Below are positions 1 to 6,325 of a stretch of 8,333 bases of DNA, one piece after another. How positions within the stretch are numbered: position 1 is the stretch's first letter; each line of letters begins with the position of its first letter. The notes below the pieces were generated by a model, which had not been told where the DNA came from, ran no database searches, and saw nothing but the letters and a program-made list of their open reading frames with translations. This DNA is from an uncultured Eubacteriales bacterium (GTDB lineage: Bacteria > Bacillota > Clostridia > Oscillospirales > Oscillospiraceae), in assembly GCA_905201305.1 (NCBI GenBank), contig CAJKNS010000094.1, forward strand, positions 1 to 8,333, read 5' to 3'. Made by a program: the position numbers and the translations under genes.

Positions 1-372
1 GCCGCCGCCATGAGCTTGTCCAGCTTCTGTGTCGTCACCAATGCCCTGCGGCTGAACTTTGTGGATATCCGCAGCACCAAGCACGACCACAAGAAAAAGC
101 ATACCGCAGCTCCCGCGCAGGAACAATCCTGCCCCGACGGCAGCTGTACCATCAAGGAGGATACAACTATGTCCAAGACCATTTCCATTGAAGGCATGAT
201 GTGCCAGCACTGCGTGGCGCATGTCACCAAGGCACTGACCGAGGTTCCCGGTGTGGAATCCGTAAACGTCAGTCTGGAAAACAAAAATGCCGTTGTCACC
301 GGTTCCGCCGACGACAAGGCGCTGACCGCCGCCGTGAAGGAAGCCGGTTACAAGGTTAAGAAAATCGTCTAA
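1..372 (+). CDS. copA: Copper-exporting P1B-type ATPase, C-terminal part with fused HMA domain (partial, 5' end outside window)
   Basis: The frame is open from base 1, so only the last 123 residues are present. The first residues, AAAMSLSSFCVVTNALRL, match the last membrane helix of P1B ATPases; the MSLSS segment corresponds to the family's conserved MxxSS copper-site motif in that helix. A short basic, histidine-rich cytoplasmic tail (HDHKKKH) and a linker with a CPDGSC cysteine pair follow. The last 67 residues form a complete HMA domain with the metal-binding loop GMMCQHC. By family, the protein uses ATP to export Cu(I) across the cytoplasmic membrane. An HMA domain at the C terminus rather than the N terminus is the less classical arrangement. 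The frame ends in TAA just before an intrinsic terminator. Substrate is Cu(I) by family inference; the catalytic DKTGT domain lies outside the window. Confidence 0.9.
   Translation, partial: AAAMSLSSFCVVTNALRLNFVDIRSTKHDHKKKHTAAPAQEQSCPDGSCTIKEDTTMSKTISIEGMMCQHCVAHVTKALTEVPGVESVNVSLENKNAVVTGSADDKALTAAVKEAGYKVKKIV
154..160 (+). promoter_or_regulatory. Strong Shine-Dalgarno site inside the copper ATPase frame
   Basis: AAGGAGG, 8 bases before an in-frame ATG at 169. In the ATPase reading frame it encodes Lys-Glu in the linker before the HMA domain. It is the basis for proposing a free chaperone product. Confidence 0.6.
169..372 (+). CDS. Possible internally initiated CopZ-like copper chaperone (67 aa), in frame within the ATPase gene
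   Basis: An ATG at 169-171 lies in the ATPase frame and is preceded by AAGGAGG at 154-160, 8 bases upstream, as strong a ribosome site as any in the window. Starting there would give a 67-residue protein, MSKTISIEGMMCQHC..., the usual size of free CopZ chaperones, carrying the Cu(I)-binding MxCxxC loop and the beta-alpha-beta-beta-alpha-beta HMA pattern. A free chaperone would carry Cu(I) in the cytosol and hand it to the ATPase. What is seen is the site and the frame. Use of the start is inferred. Alternatively the ribosome site may be a remnant of separate copA and copZ genes that fused by losing the copA stop codon. Confidence 0.5.
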   Translation: MSKTISIEGMMCQHCVAHVTKALTEVPGVESVNVSLENKNAVVTGSADDKALTAAVKEAGYKVKKIV

Positions 373-384
373 AGGTAGAGAAAA

Positions 385-420
385 GCCGAAGCCCGAAAAA
401 CGGACTTCGGCCTTTATTTT
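385..420 (+). terminator. Intrinsic terminator after the copper ATPase, possibly bidirectional
   Basis: GCCGAAG at 385-391 pairs with CTTCGGC at 405-411. An inner CCG/CGG extension follows across a single C-A mismatch, and the loop is A-rich. The plus-strand T run is CTTTATTTT at 412-420. On the minus strand the same stem is followed by TTTT, so it may also end the recR transcript coming from the other side. Confidence 0.85.
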
Positions 421-438
421 ATGCGATATTCCCCCACG

Positions 439-1041
439 TTACTCCATCGGAATTCTGCCTTCCAGTGCACGGGTCAGAGTCACCTCGTCGGCATACTCCA
501 GCTGACCGCCCACCGGAATTCCATAGGCAAGCCGGGTAACCTTCACCCCAAAGGGACGCAGCAGCCGACTAATATACATTGCCGTTGCCTCGCCCTCGGT
601 ATCGGGATTGGTTGCCATAATGACCTCTTTCACGTCCTCATCCGTGACTCGCTGGAGCAGCTCCCGGATTTTCAGGTCCTCAGGACCCACGTTTCCCAGC
701 GGCGAAATGACGCCGTGGAGCACATGATAGCTGCCATGATACTCCCGCGCCTTCTCCATGGCGGTGACGTCCTTGGGGTCCGCCACCACGCAGATGATGC
801 TGTTGTCCCGGGTTTCGTCCTCGCAGATCGGGCAAAGCTCCTGATCCGTCAGGTTTTGGCACCGGGGGCAGGTGTGGACCGTCCGCCGCGCCTCTAAAAT
901 TGCATCGGCAAAGGCTTTGGCGTCCTCCTCCTCCATGCTGAGCACAAAAAACGCCAATCGCCGAGCCGTTTTCGTTCCAATGCCAGGGAGCTTTGCAAAC
1001 TGCTCTCCCAGGCGTTCCAGGCTGACCGGATAACTGCGCAT
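439..1041 (-). CDS. recR: Recombination protein RecR
   Basis: The 200-residue product has the normal RecR length (E. coli about 201). Order of parts: an N-terminal helix-hairpin-helix with LPGIGTKTARRLAF (residues 18-31), a four-cysteine zinc finger (C58, C61, C70, C73), a Toprim domain from about residue 82 containing NPDTEGEATAMYI, and the conserved C-terminal IPVGGQLEYADEVTLTRALEGR. RecR works in the cytoplasm with RecO (and RecF) to load RecA on gapped single-stranded DNA. The ATG follows the ybaB stop codon after one base (TAA-G-ATG). No good ribosome site precedes it, so translation is probably coupled to ybaB. It is the last gene of the dnaX-ybaB-recR operon and ends near the shared terminator at 385-411. 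Confidence 0.97.
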   Translation of the reverse strand: MRSYPVSLERLGEQFAKLPGIGTKTARRLAFFVLSMEEEDAKAFADAILEARRTVHTCPRCQNLTDQELCPICEDETRDNSIICVVADPKDVTAMEKAREYHGSYHVLHGVISPLGNVGPEDLKIRELLQRVTDEDVKEVIMATNPDTEGEATAMYISRLLRPFGVKVTRLAYGIPVGGQLEYADEVTLTRALEGRIPME

Positions 1042-1042
1042 C

Positions 1043-1399
1043 TTACAGAAGACCGCCCAATCCGCCCAGATTCATGCCGCCGGTGAGCTTGCCCATGGAG
1101 GAATTCATGTCCTCCTCCGCCTTCCGAAGCGCCTCATTCACCGCTGCCACCACCAGATCCTGGAGCATTTCCACATCCTCGGGGTCCACTGCCTCAGGAT
1201 CGATGGTCACGGACTTCAGGGTCTTCTTGCCGGAGATCACAGCCTTGACCACGCCGCCGCCGGCAGTTGCCTCATACTCCTTCTCCTCCAGCTCCTGCTG
1301 CATCTGGAGCATCTGCTGCTGCATCCGCTGCGCCTGCTTCATCATGTTTGCCATATTGCCGCCGCCCATGGGGCTGCCGCCGCGAAATCCCTTTGCCAT
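1043..1399 (-). CDS. ybaB: YbaB/EbfC family nucleoid-associated DNA-binding protein
   Basis: The 118-residue product belongs to the YbaB/EbfC family. It has a glycine-rich N terminus (MAKGFRGGSPMGGGNMANMM), a long glutamine/methionine-rich helix (about residues 20-42), a small beta-sheet core with AGGGVVKAVISGKK and the family hallmark of acidic residues plus VVAAVNEALRKAEE, and a Gly/Leu-rich tail. Family members are dimers that bind DNA without strong sequence preference and associate with the nucleoid. The gene sits between dnaX and recR, as in most bacteria (yaaK in B. subtilis). A modest GCGAGG ribosome site lies about 11 bases before the ATG. The 54-base gap from dnaX shows no convincing promoter, so it is probably co-transcribed. 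Confidence 0.95.
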   Translation of the reverse strand: MAKGFRGGSPMGGGNMANMMKQAQRMQQQMLQMQQELEEKEYEATAGGGVVKAVISGKKTLKSVTIDPEAVDPEDVEMLQDLVVAAVNEALRKAEEDMNSSMGKLTGGMNLGGLGGLL

Positions 1400-1453
1400 A
1401 ATAAATTGCCTCGCTTTCGTTGGATTGATCGTCGTTCTATCGTGTCAGCAGCT

Positions 1454-3085
1454 TTACTGCTGTACCTTCATGTTATCATACCCTGCCATGTCGCCAATGA
1501 GCTGCGCCAGCTTATCGTCGGCGCCCAGCGCACCGGCGCGCTCTTCGCCCATGCGCACTCGGACGGGCTTGCCCGCTACAATGCCAGCTTTCTTGCGAAT
1601 CAGCTCCAGCACGGCGTTGTCCCGCTTTATCATATTGTGCGCCAGCTCATTGTGGGGGGTCAGCCATAGATCATCCCCCCGCATGCGCCCGGAAAAGTCG
1701 TTTTGCAGAAATGCACGATACTGCATTTCCACTTCCGGCAGGACCTTTTCCAGAGTCTTTTTCCACACATCGTCGGAGTCCGGCAATGCTTTTTGTTCCT
1801 CCTCCGGTTCCGGAGGTGCACCGGCGCCGTCCCGTGGCTGGGGGGCCTGTCCGTCATCCAAATCTGCGGTCATCTCATTGGAAGCCGCCGCCACTACGAA
1901 ATTTCCGCTTTTCAGCTTATGCTCCAACTCCATCATCCGGGCGGTGAGATCATCCTCCACCCGGCTGATTCGTGCCGACAGATCCCGGACATCGTTGGTG
2001 AGATCCGGCTGACATAGATGAATCAGGCACAGCTCTCCATCCAGCCGCTGATTTTGGCTGGATTTGAACCCGTTTGCCGTCTCCTGTACCAGATCAATAA
2101 TCCGAAGCAGCTCTGCAGGCGAAAACTTTGCTGCCAGCTGGGTGGCTTCCTTGGCGGTGCAGGTGCTGGAGATCATTCCAAGTCCTGCCTGGGGCGCCGT
2201 TTTGATAACCAGCATGTCCCGCGCCAGGGTAGAAAGCTCACCGAGCATAGCAGAAGCATCCTTGCCCTGACTGTAGAGCTGGGAAAACAGCTGAAGCGCC
2301 GCCGCAGTATCCTTTGCCGCAATGGCATCCATCATGGCGGAGGTCTGCTGCTGTCCTGCCAAGCCAAGGGTCTGATAAACCCCGTCTACATCCAGCGTTC
2401 CCGCAGTGGCGCTGGCACACTGATCCAGCAAGCTCAGTCCGTCACGAAACGCGCCGTCTGCCAATCTGCCCAGCAGCTCCGCCGCCTCCGGGGTAATGGA
2501 GATGCCCTCCTGATATGCCACATAGTTGATTCGTCCGGTGATATCCTCCGCCGTGGGTCTGCGGAACGCAAACCGCTGGCACCGTGAGAGAATGGTTGCC
2601 GGGACCTTATTGAGCTCCGTGGTGGCAAGAATAAACATCAGGTGCTCCGGCGGCTCCTCAATGGTCTTCAGCAGCGCATTAAACGCCGACATGGAGAGCA
2701 TATGCACCTCATCGATGATATAAACCCGCTTTTTTACCTCAGCCGGAGGATACACCGCATCGTCCCGAATGGTGCGAACATTGTCAACGCCGTTGTTGGA
2801 GGCGGCGTCGATCTCCTGCACATCCAGAATATTGCCCGCATCAATGCCCCGACAGGCTGCGCAGCAGTTGCAGGGATTGCCGTCCACGGGATTTTCACAG
2901 TTCACCGCCTTGGCAAGAATTTTTGCACAGGTGGTTTTACCGGTGCCCCGGGAGCCGGTGAACAGATAGGCATGGCTGAGCTTTCCGGTAATCAGCTGAT
3001 TTTTCAAGGTCGTAGTTACCGCCGTCTGTCCCACCACACCGTCAAAAGTCTGGGGGCGATATTTCCGATATAATGCCTGATACAT
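1454..3085 (-). CDS. dnaX: DNA polymerase III subunit gamma/tau (clamp-loader ATPase)
   Basis: The 543-residue product is the DnaX clamp-loader ATPase, which loads the beta sliding clamp during replication. It opens with MYQALYRKYRPQTFDGVVGQ, then a Walker A GSRGTGKT (residues 44-51), a zinc module (C63, C72, C75, C78), the Walker B region VYIIDEVHML (residues 121-130), sensor-1 ATTELNKVPATILSRCQRF with the SRC arginine-finger motif (167-169), and the lid and collar domains to about residue 360. A low-complexity acidic/proline linker (about 410-440) precedes a C-terminal domain typical of tau. The start is supported by AGGAGGGG seven bases upstream. No promoter lies between the SRP RNA end and this start, so transcription probably reads through from the SRP RNA promoter. 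Confidence 0.97.
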   Translation of the reverse strand: MYQALYRKYRPQTFDGVVGQTAVTTTLKNQLITGKLSHAYLFTGSRGTGKTTCAKILAKAVNCENPVDGNPCNCCAACRGIDAGNILDVQEIDAASNNGVDNVRTIRDDAVYPPAEVKKRVYIIDEVHMLSMSAFNALLKTIEEPPEHLMFILATTELNKVPATILSRCQRFAFRRPTAEDITGRINYVAYQEGISITPEAAELLGRLADGAFRDGLSLLDQCASATAGTLDVDGVYQTLGLAGQQQTSAMMDAIAAKDTAAALQLFSQLYSQGKDASAMLGELSTLARDMLVIKTAPQAGLGMISSTCTAKEATQLAAKFSPAELLRIIDLVQETANGFKSSQNQRLDGELCLIHLCQPDLTNDVRDLSARISRVEDDLTARMMELEHKLKSGNFVVAAASNEMTADLDDGQAPQPRDGAGAPPEPEEEQKALPDSDDVWKKTLEKVLPEVEMQYRAFLQNDFSGRMRGDDLWLTPHNELAHNMIKRDNAVLELIRKKAGIVAGKPVRVRMGEERAGALGADDKLAQLIGDMAGYDNMKVQQ

Positions 3086-3105
3086 TCTGCGCCCCTCCTA
3101 TGTTG

Positions 3106-3427
3106 AAAAATCCTTCGATCCATGACAAGACCGCACACCCGCCGTTGAATACGAGACAATATCCGTTACCTATACAGCCAGCTCGGAAACGGCGAACCCG
3201 CGGCACACGAAAAGGTCCGCTTAATGCTGCTCGGTTCCCCGCCTGACATGGTTCACGGGATTCCGTTGCGCGGGACCGATTCCTCATCACCGCTTATATA
3301 GGTCAGACAATACGGGTCGCTCCTCGGGCGGGAATTCATCCCTGCTGTAGCGGATTGCAGGTTACAAGGCACCGCTGACTCCCCGACTAGTGCGGCCTTG
3401 TCACAGATCGAAGGTCTGTAACTTAGC
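3106..3427 (-). ncRNA. ffs: Signal recognition particle RNA, large bacterial type (scRNA)
   Basis: The RNA scaffolds SRP with Ffh and targets nascent membrane and secreted proteins. On the minus strand the Alu domain reads AGTCAGCGGTGCCTTGTAAC, then the CCTGC/GCAGG helix 4 and CCCGCC pairing with GGCGGG in helix 5. The S domain contains GTGAACCATGTCAGG and a GGAA tetraloop (3235-3238) closed by CGG/CCG, followed by GAGCAGC, the Ffh-binding hairpin. The two ends pair over 25 bp without a break (3390-3414 with 3112-3136, three G-U pairs), and AUUUUU follows at 3111-3106. The 5' boundary is the predicted start below the promoter. B. subtilis scRNA is made as a longer precursor trimmed by RNase III to about 271 nt; here a similar mature RNA of roughly 270-280 nt is inferred. 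Position just before dnaX matches B. subtilis scr. Confidence 0.93.
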
Positions 3428-3433
3428 ACAAAG

Positions 3434-3462
3434 AGTATACTATATTTTTACCCACTTTGCAA
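3434..3462 (-). promoter_or_regulatory. Sigma-A-type promoter of the SRP RNA (and probably the dnaX operon)
   Basis: On the minus strand, TTGCAA (3457-3462) is followed after exactly 17 bases by TATACT (3434-3439). The predicted transcription start is near 3427, about 13 bases before the long terminal helix of the SRP RNA. It is the only convincing promoter upstream of dnaX. Confidence 0.85.
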
Positions 3463-3512
3463 GGGGCAATTCCCGGCAGCGGGCTCCGCCGATCATTCTC
3501 CCAAATAATAGA

Positions 3513-3551
3513 TTAACACCCCGCCGGATGACCAGTCTGGCAGGGTGTTAA
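3513..3551. repeat. Long imperfect hairpin of unknown role between SRP RNA and MATE promoters
   Basis: TTAACACCC (3513-3521) pairs with GGGTGTTAA (3543-3551). After one C-A mismatch six further pairs follow (3523-3528 with 3536-3541), leaving a 7-base loop. Neither side is followed by a good T run, and no gene ends into it from either direction. It could be a weak insulating terminator between divergent promoters or an RNA/DNA element. Function not assigned. Confidence 0.6.
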
Positions 3552-3620
3552 TTCTAAAGATTAAAGAGGGAGAAATGAAAAAGATATTTTGTTCCTTGCT
3601 GACTTTATTTTACCGGATAA

Positions 3621-3649
3621 TTGTTACAAAAGTTCACATCTTTTATAAT
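3621..3649 (+). promoter_or_regulatory. Candidate promoter P1 upstream of the MATE gene
   Basis: TTGTTA (3621-3626), a 17-base spacer, then a perfect TATAAT (3644-3649). It would give a 5' leader of about 110 bases before the ATG at 3768. The surrounding sequence is A+T-rich, as expected for a promoter. Confidence 0.7.
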
Positions 3650-3704
3650 GGTTCTATGAATTTTACGATTTTTTCAAAATATTTTCCGGCAGGTGCTATT
3701 TTTG

Positions 3705-3733
3705 TTTACTTCGTAAGACAATCCTGCTATACT
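3705..3733 (+). promoter_or_regulatory. Candidate promoter P2 upstream of the MATE gene
   Basis: TTTACT (3705-3710), a 17-base spacer, then TATACT (3728-3733), giving a short leader of about 28 bases. It sits downstream of P1, so the transporter may have tandem promoters. A CGAGGT ribosome site precedes the ATG by 7 bases. Confidence 0.6.
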
Positions 3734-3767
3734 TTTATTTAGAATTGTAACGAATCGAGGTAATTGT

Positions 3768-5147
3768 ATGAGTCAAAACGAGACCGCCCAACGTGCCGAC
3801 GCTCTGGGCACCCAGAGGATCTTTCCGCTGATTCTCCAATATGCGCTGCCAGCCATCGCCATGATGCTCATCAGCAGTCTATATAATATTGTAGACAAGG
3901 CGTTTGTGGGAAACTTCGTAGGACAGCTGGGCATCACTGCCACCACCGTATGCAATCCCGCCGTTCGGATTATTGACGCCTTTGCCATGCTGGTGGGTGC
4001 TGGTGGTTCTACCCTGCTGGCACTTCGATTGGGCGAGGGCCGCAGTCAGGACGCCGAGTCCATCCTCAACAATAGCTTTCTGCTGCTGATTCTGGAAAAT
4101 GCCGTTCTGATTTTTCTGGGCTATGCCTTTACCGAGCCGCTGCTCCGGCTGTTTGGCGCCGGCGACCAGGTGATGCCCTATGCAGTCACCTACATGCGGG
4201 TGGTGCTGATTGGTGCATTCTTTAATTCCACCGCCAACGGCTTCGGCATGTTTGTCCGGGTAGACGGCAGTCCCCGGCGGATGATGCTCTGCTCCGTCAC
4301 CGGCTGCATTTTGAATATCATTTTGGACCCCATTGCCATCTATGTGCTGGGCTGGGGAATTGCAGGCGCCGCTGCTGCCACCGCCTTTTCTCAGATCGTT
4401 TCCGGGCTCATGGTCATCTATTACTTTACCCTCAGCCCCCGCAGTACCATGAAGCTGCGTCTTCGTCTGTTCCGGCTGGGCAAAATTACATCGCTGAAAA
4501 CTGCGGAATTGGGCTTCTCCTCCTTCCTCCAGCAGTTTACGGGCAGCCTGTCTCAGTCGGTGCTGCTGAGCTGTCTGGCACTGTTCGCCACCGCCGAAAC
4601 CGCATCCGCCGACGTTGCCCAGGCGTCCGTTGGCATTACCATCAGCATCGGTCTGTTTTTCCTGCTGCCGGCGCTGGGCGTATCCTCCGCCATTCAGCCC
4701 ATCATCAGCTATAACTATGGCGCAAGGAACTATCACCGGGTGGTGGACACCCTGAAAACCGCCACCGTATTCTCCATTGCCATGCTCACCGCAGGCTGGA
4801 TTATCATTCTGATTTTCGCAGAACCTCTGTGCAAAATCTTCGGCTGTACCGGCGAAACCCTTCGCCATGCCGCCTATACCATGCGGGTCTACAACCTGCT
4901 GCTACCCCTGGTTCCCTTTAGCAATGTGGGCTCCGGCTTCTTCCAGTCCATCGGTCAGCCGAAGAAGGCAATTCTCATCAGCCTCAGCCGTCAGATTCTC
5001 TGTCTGATTCCCATGGTGCTGATTCTGGGCAATATCTTTGGTCAGCGCGGCGTGCTCTATGCGCTGCCGGTTGCCGACGTTGTCTCCTCTGCCATTGCGC
5101 TGATTCTCATGATTATACAGTGCAAGCAGCTGCGCGTGACTGCATAA
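3768..5147 (+). CDS. MATE family efflux transporter (MepA-like)
   Basis: The 459-residue, very hydrophobic protein has the length and two-half layout of MATE antiporters, with about 12 predicted membrane helices. The N-terminal half carries the family pattern SLYNIVDKAFVGNFVGQLG (about residues 41-59) followed by GAGGSTLLALRLGEG. The second half has ALGVSSAIQPIISYNYGARN and GSGFFQSIGQPKKAILISL, both conserved in MATE proteins of the MepA/DinF-like group. Such proteins export drugs, cationic toxins or metabolites in exchange for Na+ or H+ at the cytoplasmic membrane. The substrate cannot be read from sequence. The gene stands alone between its own promoters and a strong terminator, with no adjacent MarR or TetR regulator in the window. 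Confidence 0.93.
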   Translation: MSQNETAQRADALGTQRIFPLILQYALPAIAMMLISSLYNIVDKAFVGNFVGQLGITATTVCNPAVRIIDAFAMLVGAGGSTLLALRLGEGRSQDAESILNNSFLLLILENAVLIFLGYAFTEPLLRLFGAGDQVMPYAVTYMRVVLIGAFFNSTANGFGMFVRVDGSPRRMMLCSVTGCILNIILDPIAIYVLGWGIAGAAAATAFSQIVSGLMVIYYFTLSPRSTMKLRLRLFRLGKITSLKTAELGFSSFLQQFTGSLSQSVLLSCLALFATAETASADVAQASVGITISIGLFFLLPALGVSSAIQPIISYNYGARNYHRVVDTLKTATVFSIAMLTAGWIIILIFAEPLCKIFGCTGETLRHAAYTMRVYNLLLPLVPFSNVGSGFFQSIGQPKKAILISLSRQILCLIPMVLILGNIFGQRGVLYALPVADVVSSAIALILMIIQCKQLRVTA

Positions 5148-5151
5148 CGCA

Positions 5152-5194
5152 CAAAATGATCCCCATGGAACGCCGTTCCATGGGGATCATTTTG
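5152..5194 (+). terminator. Intrinsic terminator of the MATE gene (perfect 20-bp stem)
   Basis: Bases 5152-5171 are perfectly complementary to 5175-5194, leaving a three-base GCC loop. The 3' arm ends in ATTTTG. It begins 5 bases after the MATE stop codon. Because it is a perfect palindrome with A and T runs at both edges, it could act on both strands. Confidence 0.9.
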
Positions 5195-5216
5195 CTTCTG
5201 TTCTGATTTTGGATAG

Positions 5217-5250
5217 AAAAAAGCCCCGCGCCAGGCAAGACACGGGACTT
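5217..5250 (-). terminator. Intrinsic terminator of the downstream minus-strand membrane protein gene
   Basis: On the minus strand AAGTCCCGTG (5241-5250) pairs with CGCGGGGCTT (5221-5230), 10 bp including G-U pairs, followed by TTTTTT (5217-5222). It lies just after the stop codon of the gene at 5273-5989. Confidence 0.9.
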
Positions 5251-5272
5251 TTGTTCTTTTTCCGAACTCCAA

Positions 5273-5989
5273 TCAAGCGTAGGCAGCGCTGATGGATTTC
5301 AGGTACGCGGCTCTGGACTTGCCGTCGATGATGTAGAACACACTATCAACCAGTGCAACGACCAGAACAATGATGGTTACTGCCAGCATCAGGGTGCGAA
5401 CAGGAGTGGTGGACATGTTCATCAGGTAGTTGAACTTAAATGCCAGCACGCCGATAATCGCCCAGATAACTGTGTAAATAGCACGAGCAGTTCCCTTTTT
5501 CAGCAGCAGAATCGCAATGCCGATGAGGGCAAATACATCCAGGAAGAGAATCGCGCCAACCTGCTTAATGGAAACAGTTTTGGTGGTGATTCCGGGAACC
5601 TCAAGCTTCTGATAGGGGTTCTTCTCGCCCTTGTCGTTGGTCTGGGTGATACCCATCTTACCGCCGAGCTCGGACCAGAAACCATCATAGCCGTTTTCCT
5701 CGTTCTCCTTGATGATTTTCTTGTTCTCCTTGTACTGATCCGCCTGCCAATCACCCACGGATGCGTGATTGTAGGGGAACCCACAGAAGGAAAGCAAAGA
5801 CCAGGAATCATCCTCGTCCGCCTTCGTGTCGCCATAGCCAAGAACGGTGATAACATCGCCCTTGGATACGGAGTAGTAGGGGCACAAAGAGAGGATGAAG
5901 AACACTGCCAGCAGTACCACGAGGACATAGTCAATGATCTTGCAAATACCCTCATGCTTTTGCTTGGGCAGGTTGTTCATGTCTAACAT
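5273..5989 (-). CDS. Hypothetical membrane protein with four predicted helices
   Basis: I do not recognise this 238-residue protein. A short lysine-containing N terminus leads into a helix at about 19-37. A polar, lysine/glutamate-rich segment of about 105 residues (39-143) follows, with aromatic patches and two cysteines outside the first helix boundary (C69 and, in the helix, C36). Three further helices follow at about 144-163, 168-186 and 197-220, ending in a short basic tail (DGKSRAAYLKSISAAYA). The topology suggests that the large loop faces outside. The start is supported by GGAGGG six bases upstream of the ATG; a second ATG lies three codons in. It is a single-gene unit with a promoter at 6050-6078 and a terminator at 5217-5250. 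It is transcribed divergently from the SDR-AbfD unit, which gives only a weak hint of a shared condition. Confidence 0.85.
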   Translation of the reverse strand: MLDMNNLPKQKHEGICKIIDYVLVVLLAVFFILSLCPYYSVSKGDVITVLGYGDTKADEDDSWSLLSFCGFPYNHASVGDWQADQYKENKKIIKENEENGYDGFWSELGGKMGITQTNDKGEKNPYQKLEVPGITTKTVSIKQVGAILFLDVFALIGIAILLLKKGTARAIYTVIWAIIGVLAFKFNYLMNMSTTPVRTLMLAVTIIVLVVALVDSVFYIIDGKSRAAYLKSISAAYA

Positions 5990-6049
5990 ACGGAACCCTC
6001 CAAGTCATAGTTTTTTGCCAAGGTTAGTTTCGTGCCATCCAATAGCTCA

Positions 6050-6078
6050 AGTTTAGCACAGACCATGTGGTTTTTCAA
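6050..6078 (-). promoter_or_regulatory. Candidate promoter of the hypothetical membrane protein gene
   Basis: On the minus strand TTGAAA (6073-6078), a 17-base spacer, then TAAACT (6050-6055), with TGC directly before the -10 box (extended -10). Predicted leader about 55 bases. An A/T block at 6091-6107 lies just upstream and could act as an UP element. Confidence 0.75.
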
Positions 6079-6105
6079 GCGCTGATTTTGCTTTTTTAAA
6101 AATTT

Positions 6106-6160
6106 TTGCCCGAAACCGGGGCAATCTTTATGCACTATGCTTAAATCCGGAAAGTTGCCC
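6106..6160. repeat. TTGCCC repeats in the divergent control region
   Basis: TTGCCC at 6106-6111 faces its inverted copy GGGCAA at 6119-6124 across a 7-base loop, and TTGCCC recurs at 6155-6160. The cluster lies between the minus-strand promoter and the first plus-strand promoter. It may be a regulator site or a small hairpin; no T run makes it a convincing terminator. Confidence 0.4.
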
Positions 6161-6180
6161 CCGCAGACGCTGTTTCCCGG

Positions 6181-6209
6181 TTGAAATTCCCGGGATGCTA
6201 TGATAAAAT
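6181..6209 (+). promoter_or_regulatory. Candidate upstream promoter of the SDR-AbfD unit
   Basis: TTGAAA (6181-6186), 17-base spacer, TAAAAT (6204-6209). The -35 box is flanked by direct copies of TTCCCGG at 6174-6180 and 6187-6193, 13 bases apart. The same bases also form an inverted pair CCCGG/CCGGG. A regulator bound there would cover the -35 box. Confidence 0.7.
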
Positions 6210-6291
6210 GATATCAGGATTATCGCGGCTTTTTTCCGCCGACCTATGGCAGTTTCTCTGTAAACTGGCAGGAAAAAGTCGCAAGCCCATA

Positions 6292-6320
6292 TTGCGAAAT
6301 GCAAAATGATACACTATAAT
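6292..6320 (+). promoter_or_regulatory. Candidate proximal promoter of the SDR-AbfD unit
   Basis: TTGCGA (6292-6297), 17-base spacer, perfect TATAAT (6315-6320). Predicted start near 6327, leader about 60 bases to the ATG at 6386. Confidence 0.8.
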
Positions 6321-6325
6321 ATGAC

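Noticed and set aside
1446..1462. A CAGCAG/CTGCTG hairpin around the dnaX stop codon
   Set aside because: Only 6 bp and without a T run; not convincing as a terminator, and ybaB has no promoter of its own.
1074..2012. A 312-codon plus-strand frame opposite ybaB and dnaX
   Set aside because: A serine-rich shadow of two well-recognised minus-strand genes.
2729..2735. A slippery heptamer A-AAA-AAG in the dnaX frame, identical to the one used for E. coli dnaX frameshifting
   Set aside because: It falls at about codon 117-119, inside the ATPase core (encoding VKK before Walker B). A -1 shift would meet a stop after six codons and make a useless fragment, and there is no clear stimulatory hairpin. 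Likely chance.
3042..3290. An 82-codon minus-strand frame upstream of and overlapping the dnaX start
   Set aside because: It lies over the SRP RNA and its 3' helix, has no ribosome site and encodes nothing recognisable.
3575..3742. A small plus-strand frame starting MKKIFCSLLTLFYR, with a weak AGAGGGAG site
   Set aside because: It spans both candidate MATE promoters, no promoter lies before it, and its Phe/Tyr/Ile-rich content is what random A+T-rich DNA gives. A leader peptide is not excluded, but I cannot support one.
3879..4868. A 329-codon open frame antisense to the MATE gene
   Set aside because: It is composition-driven (Gly, Gln, Asn, His) with no domain, and the MATE protein on the other strand is unmistakable.
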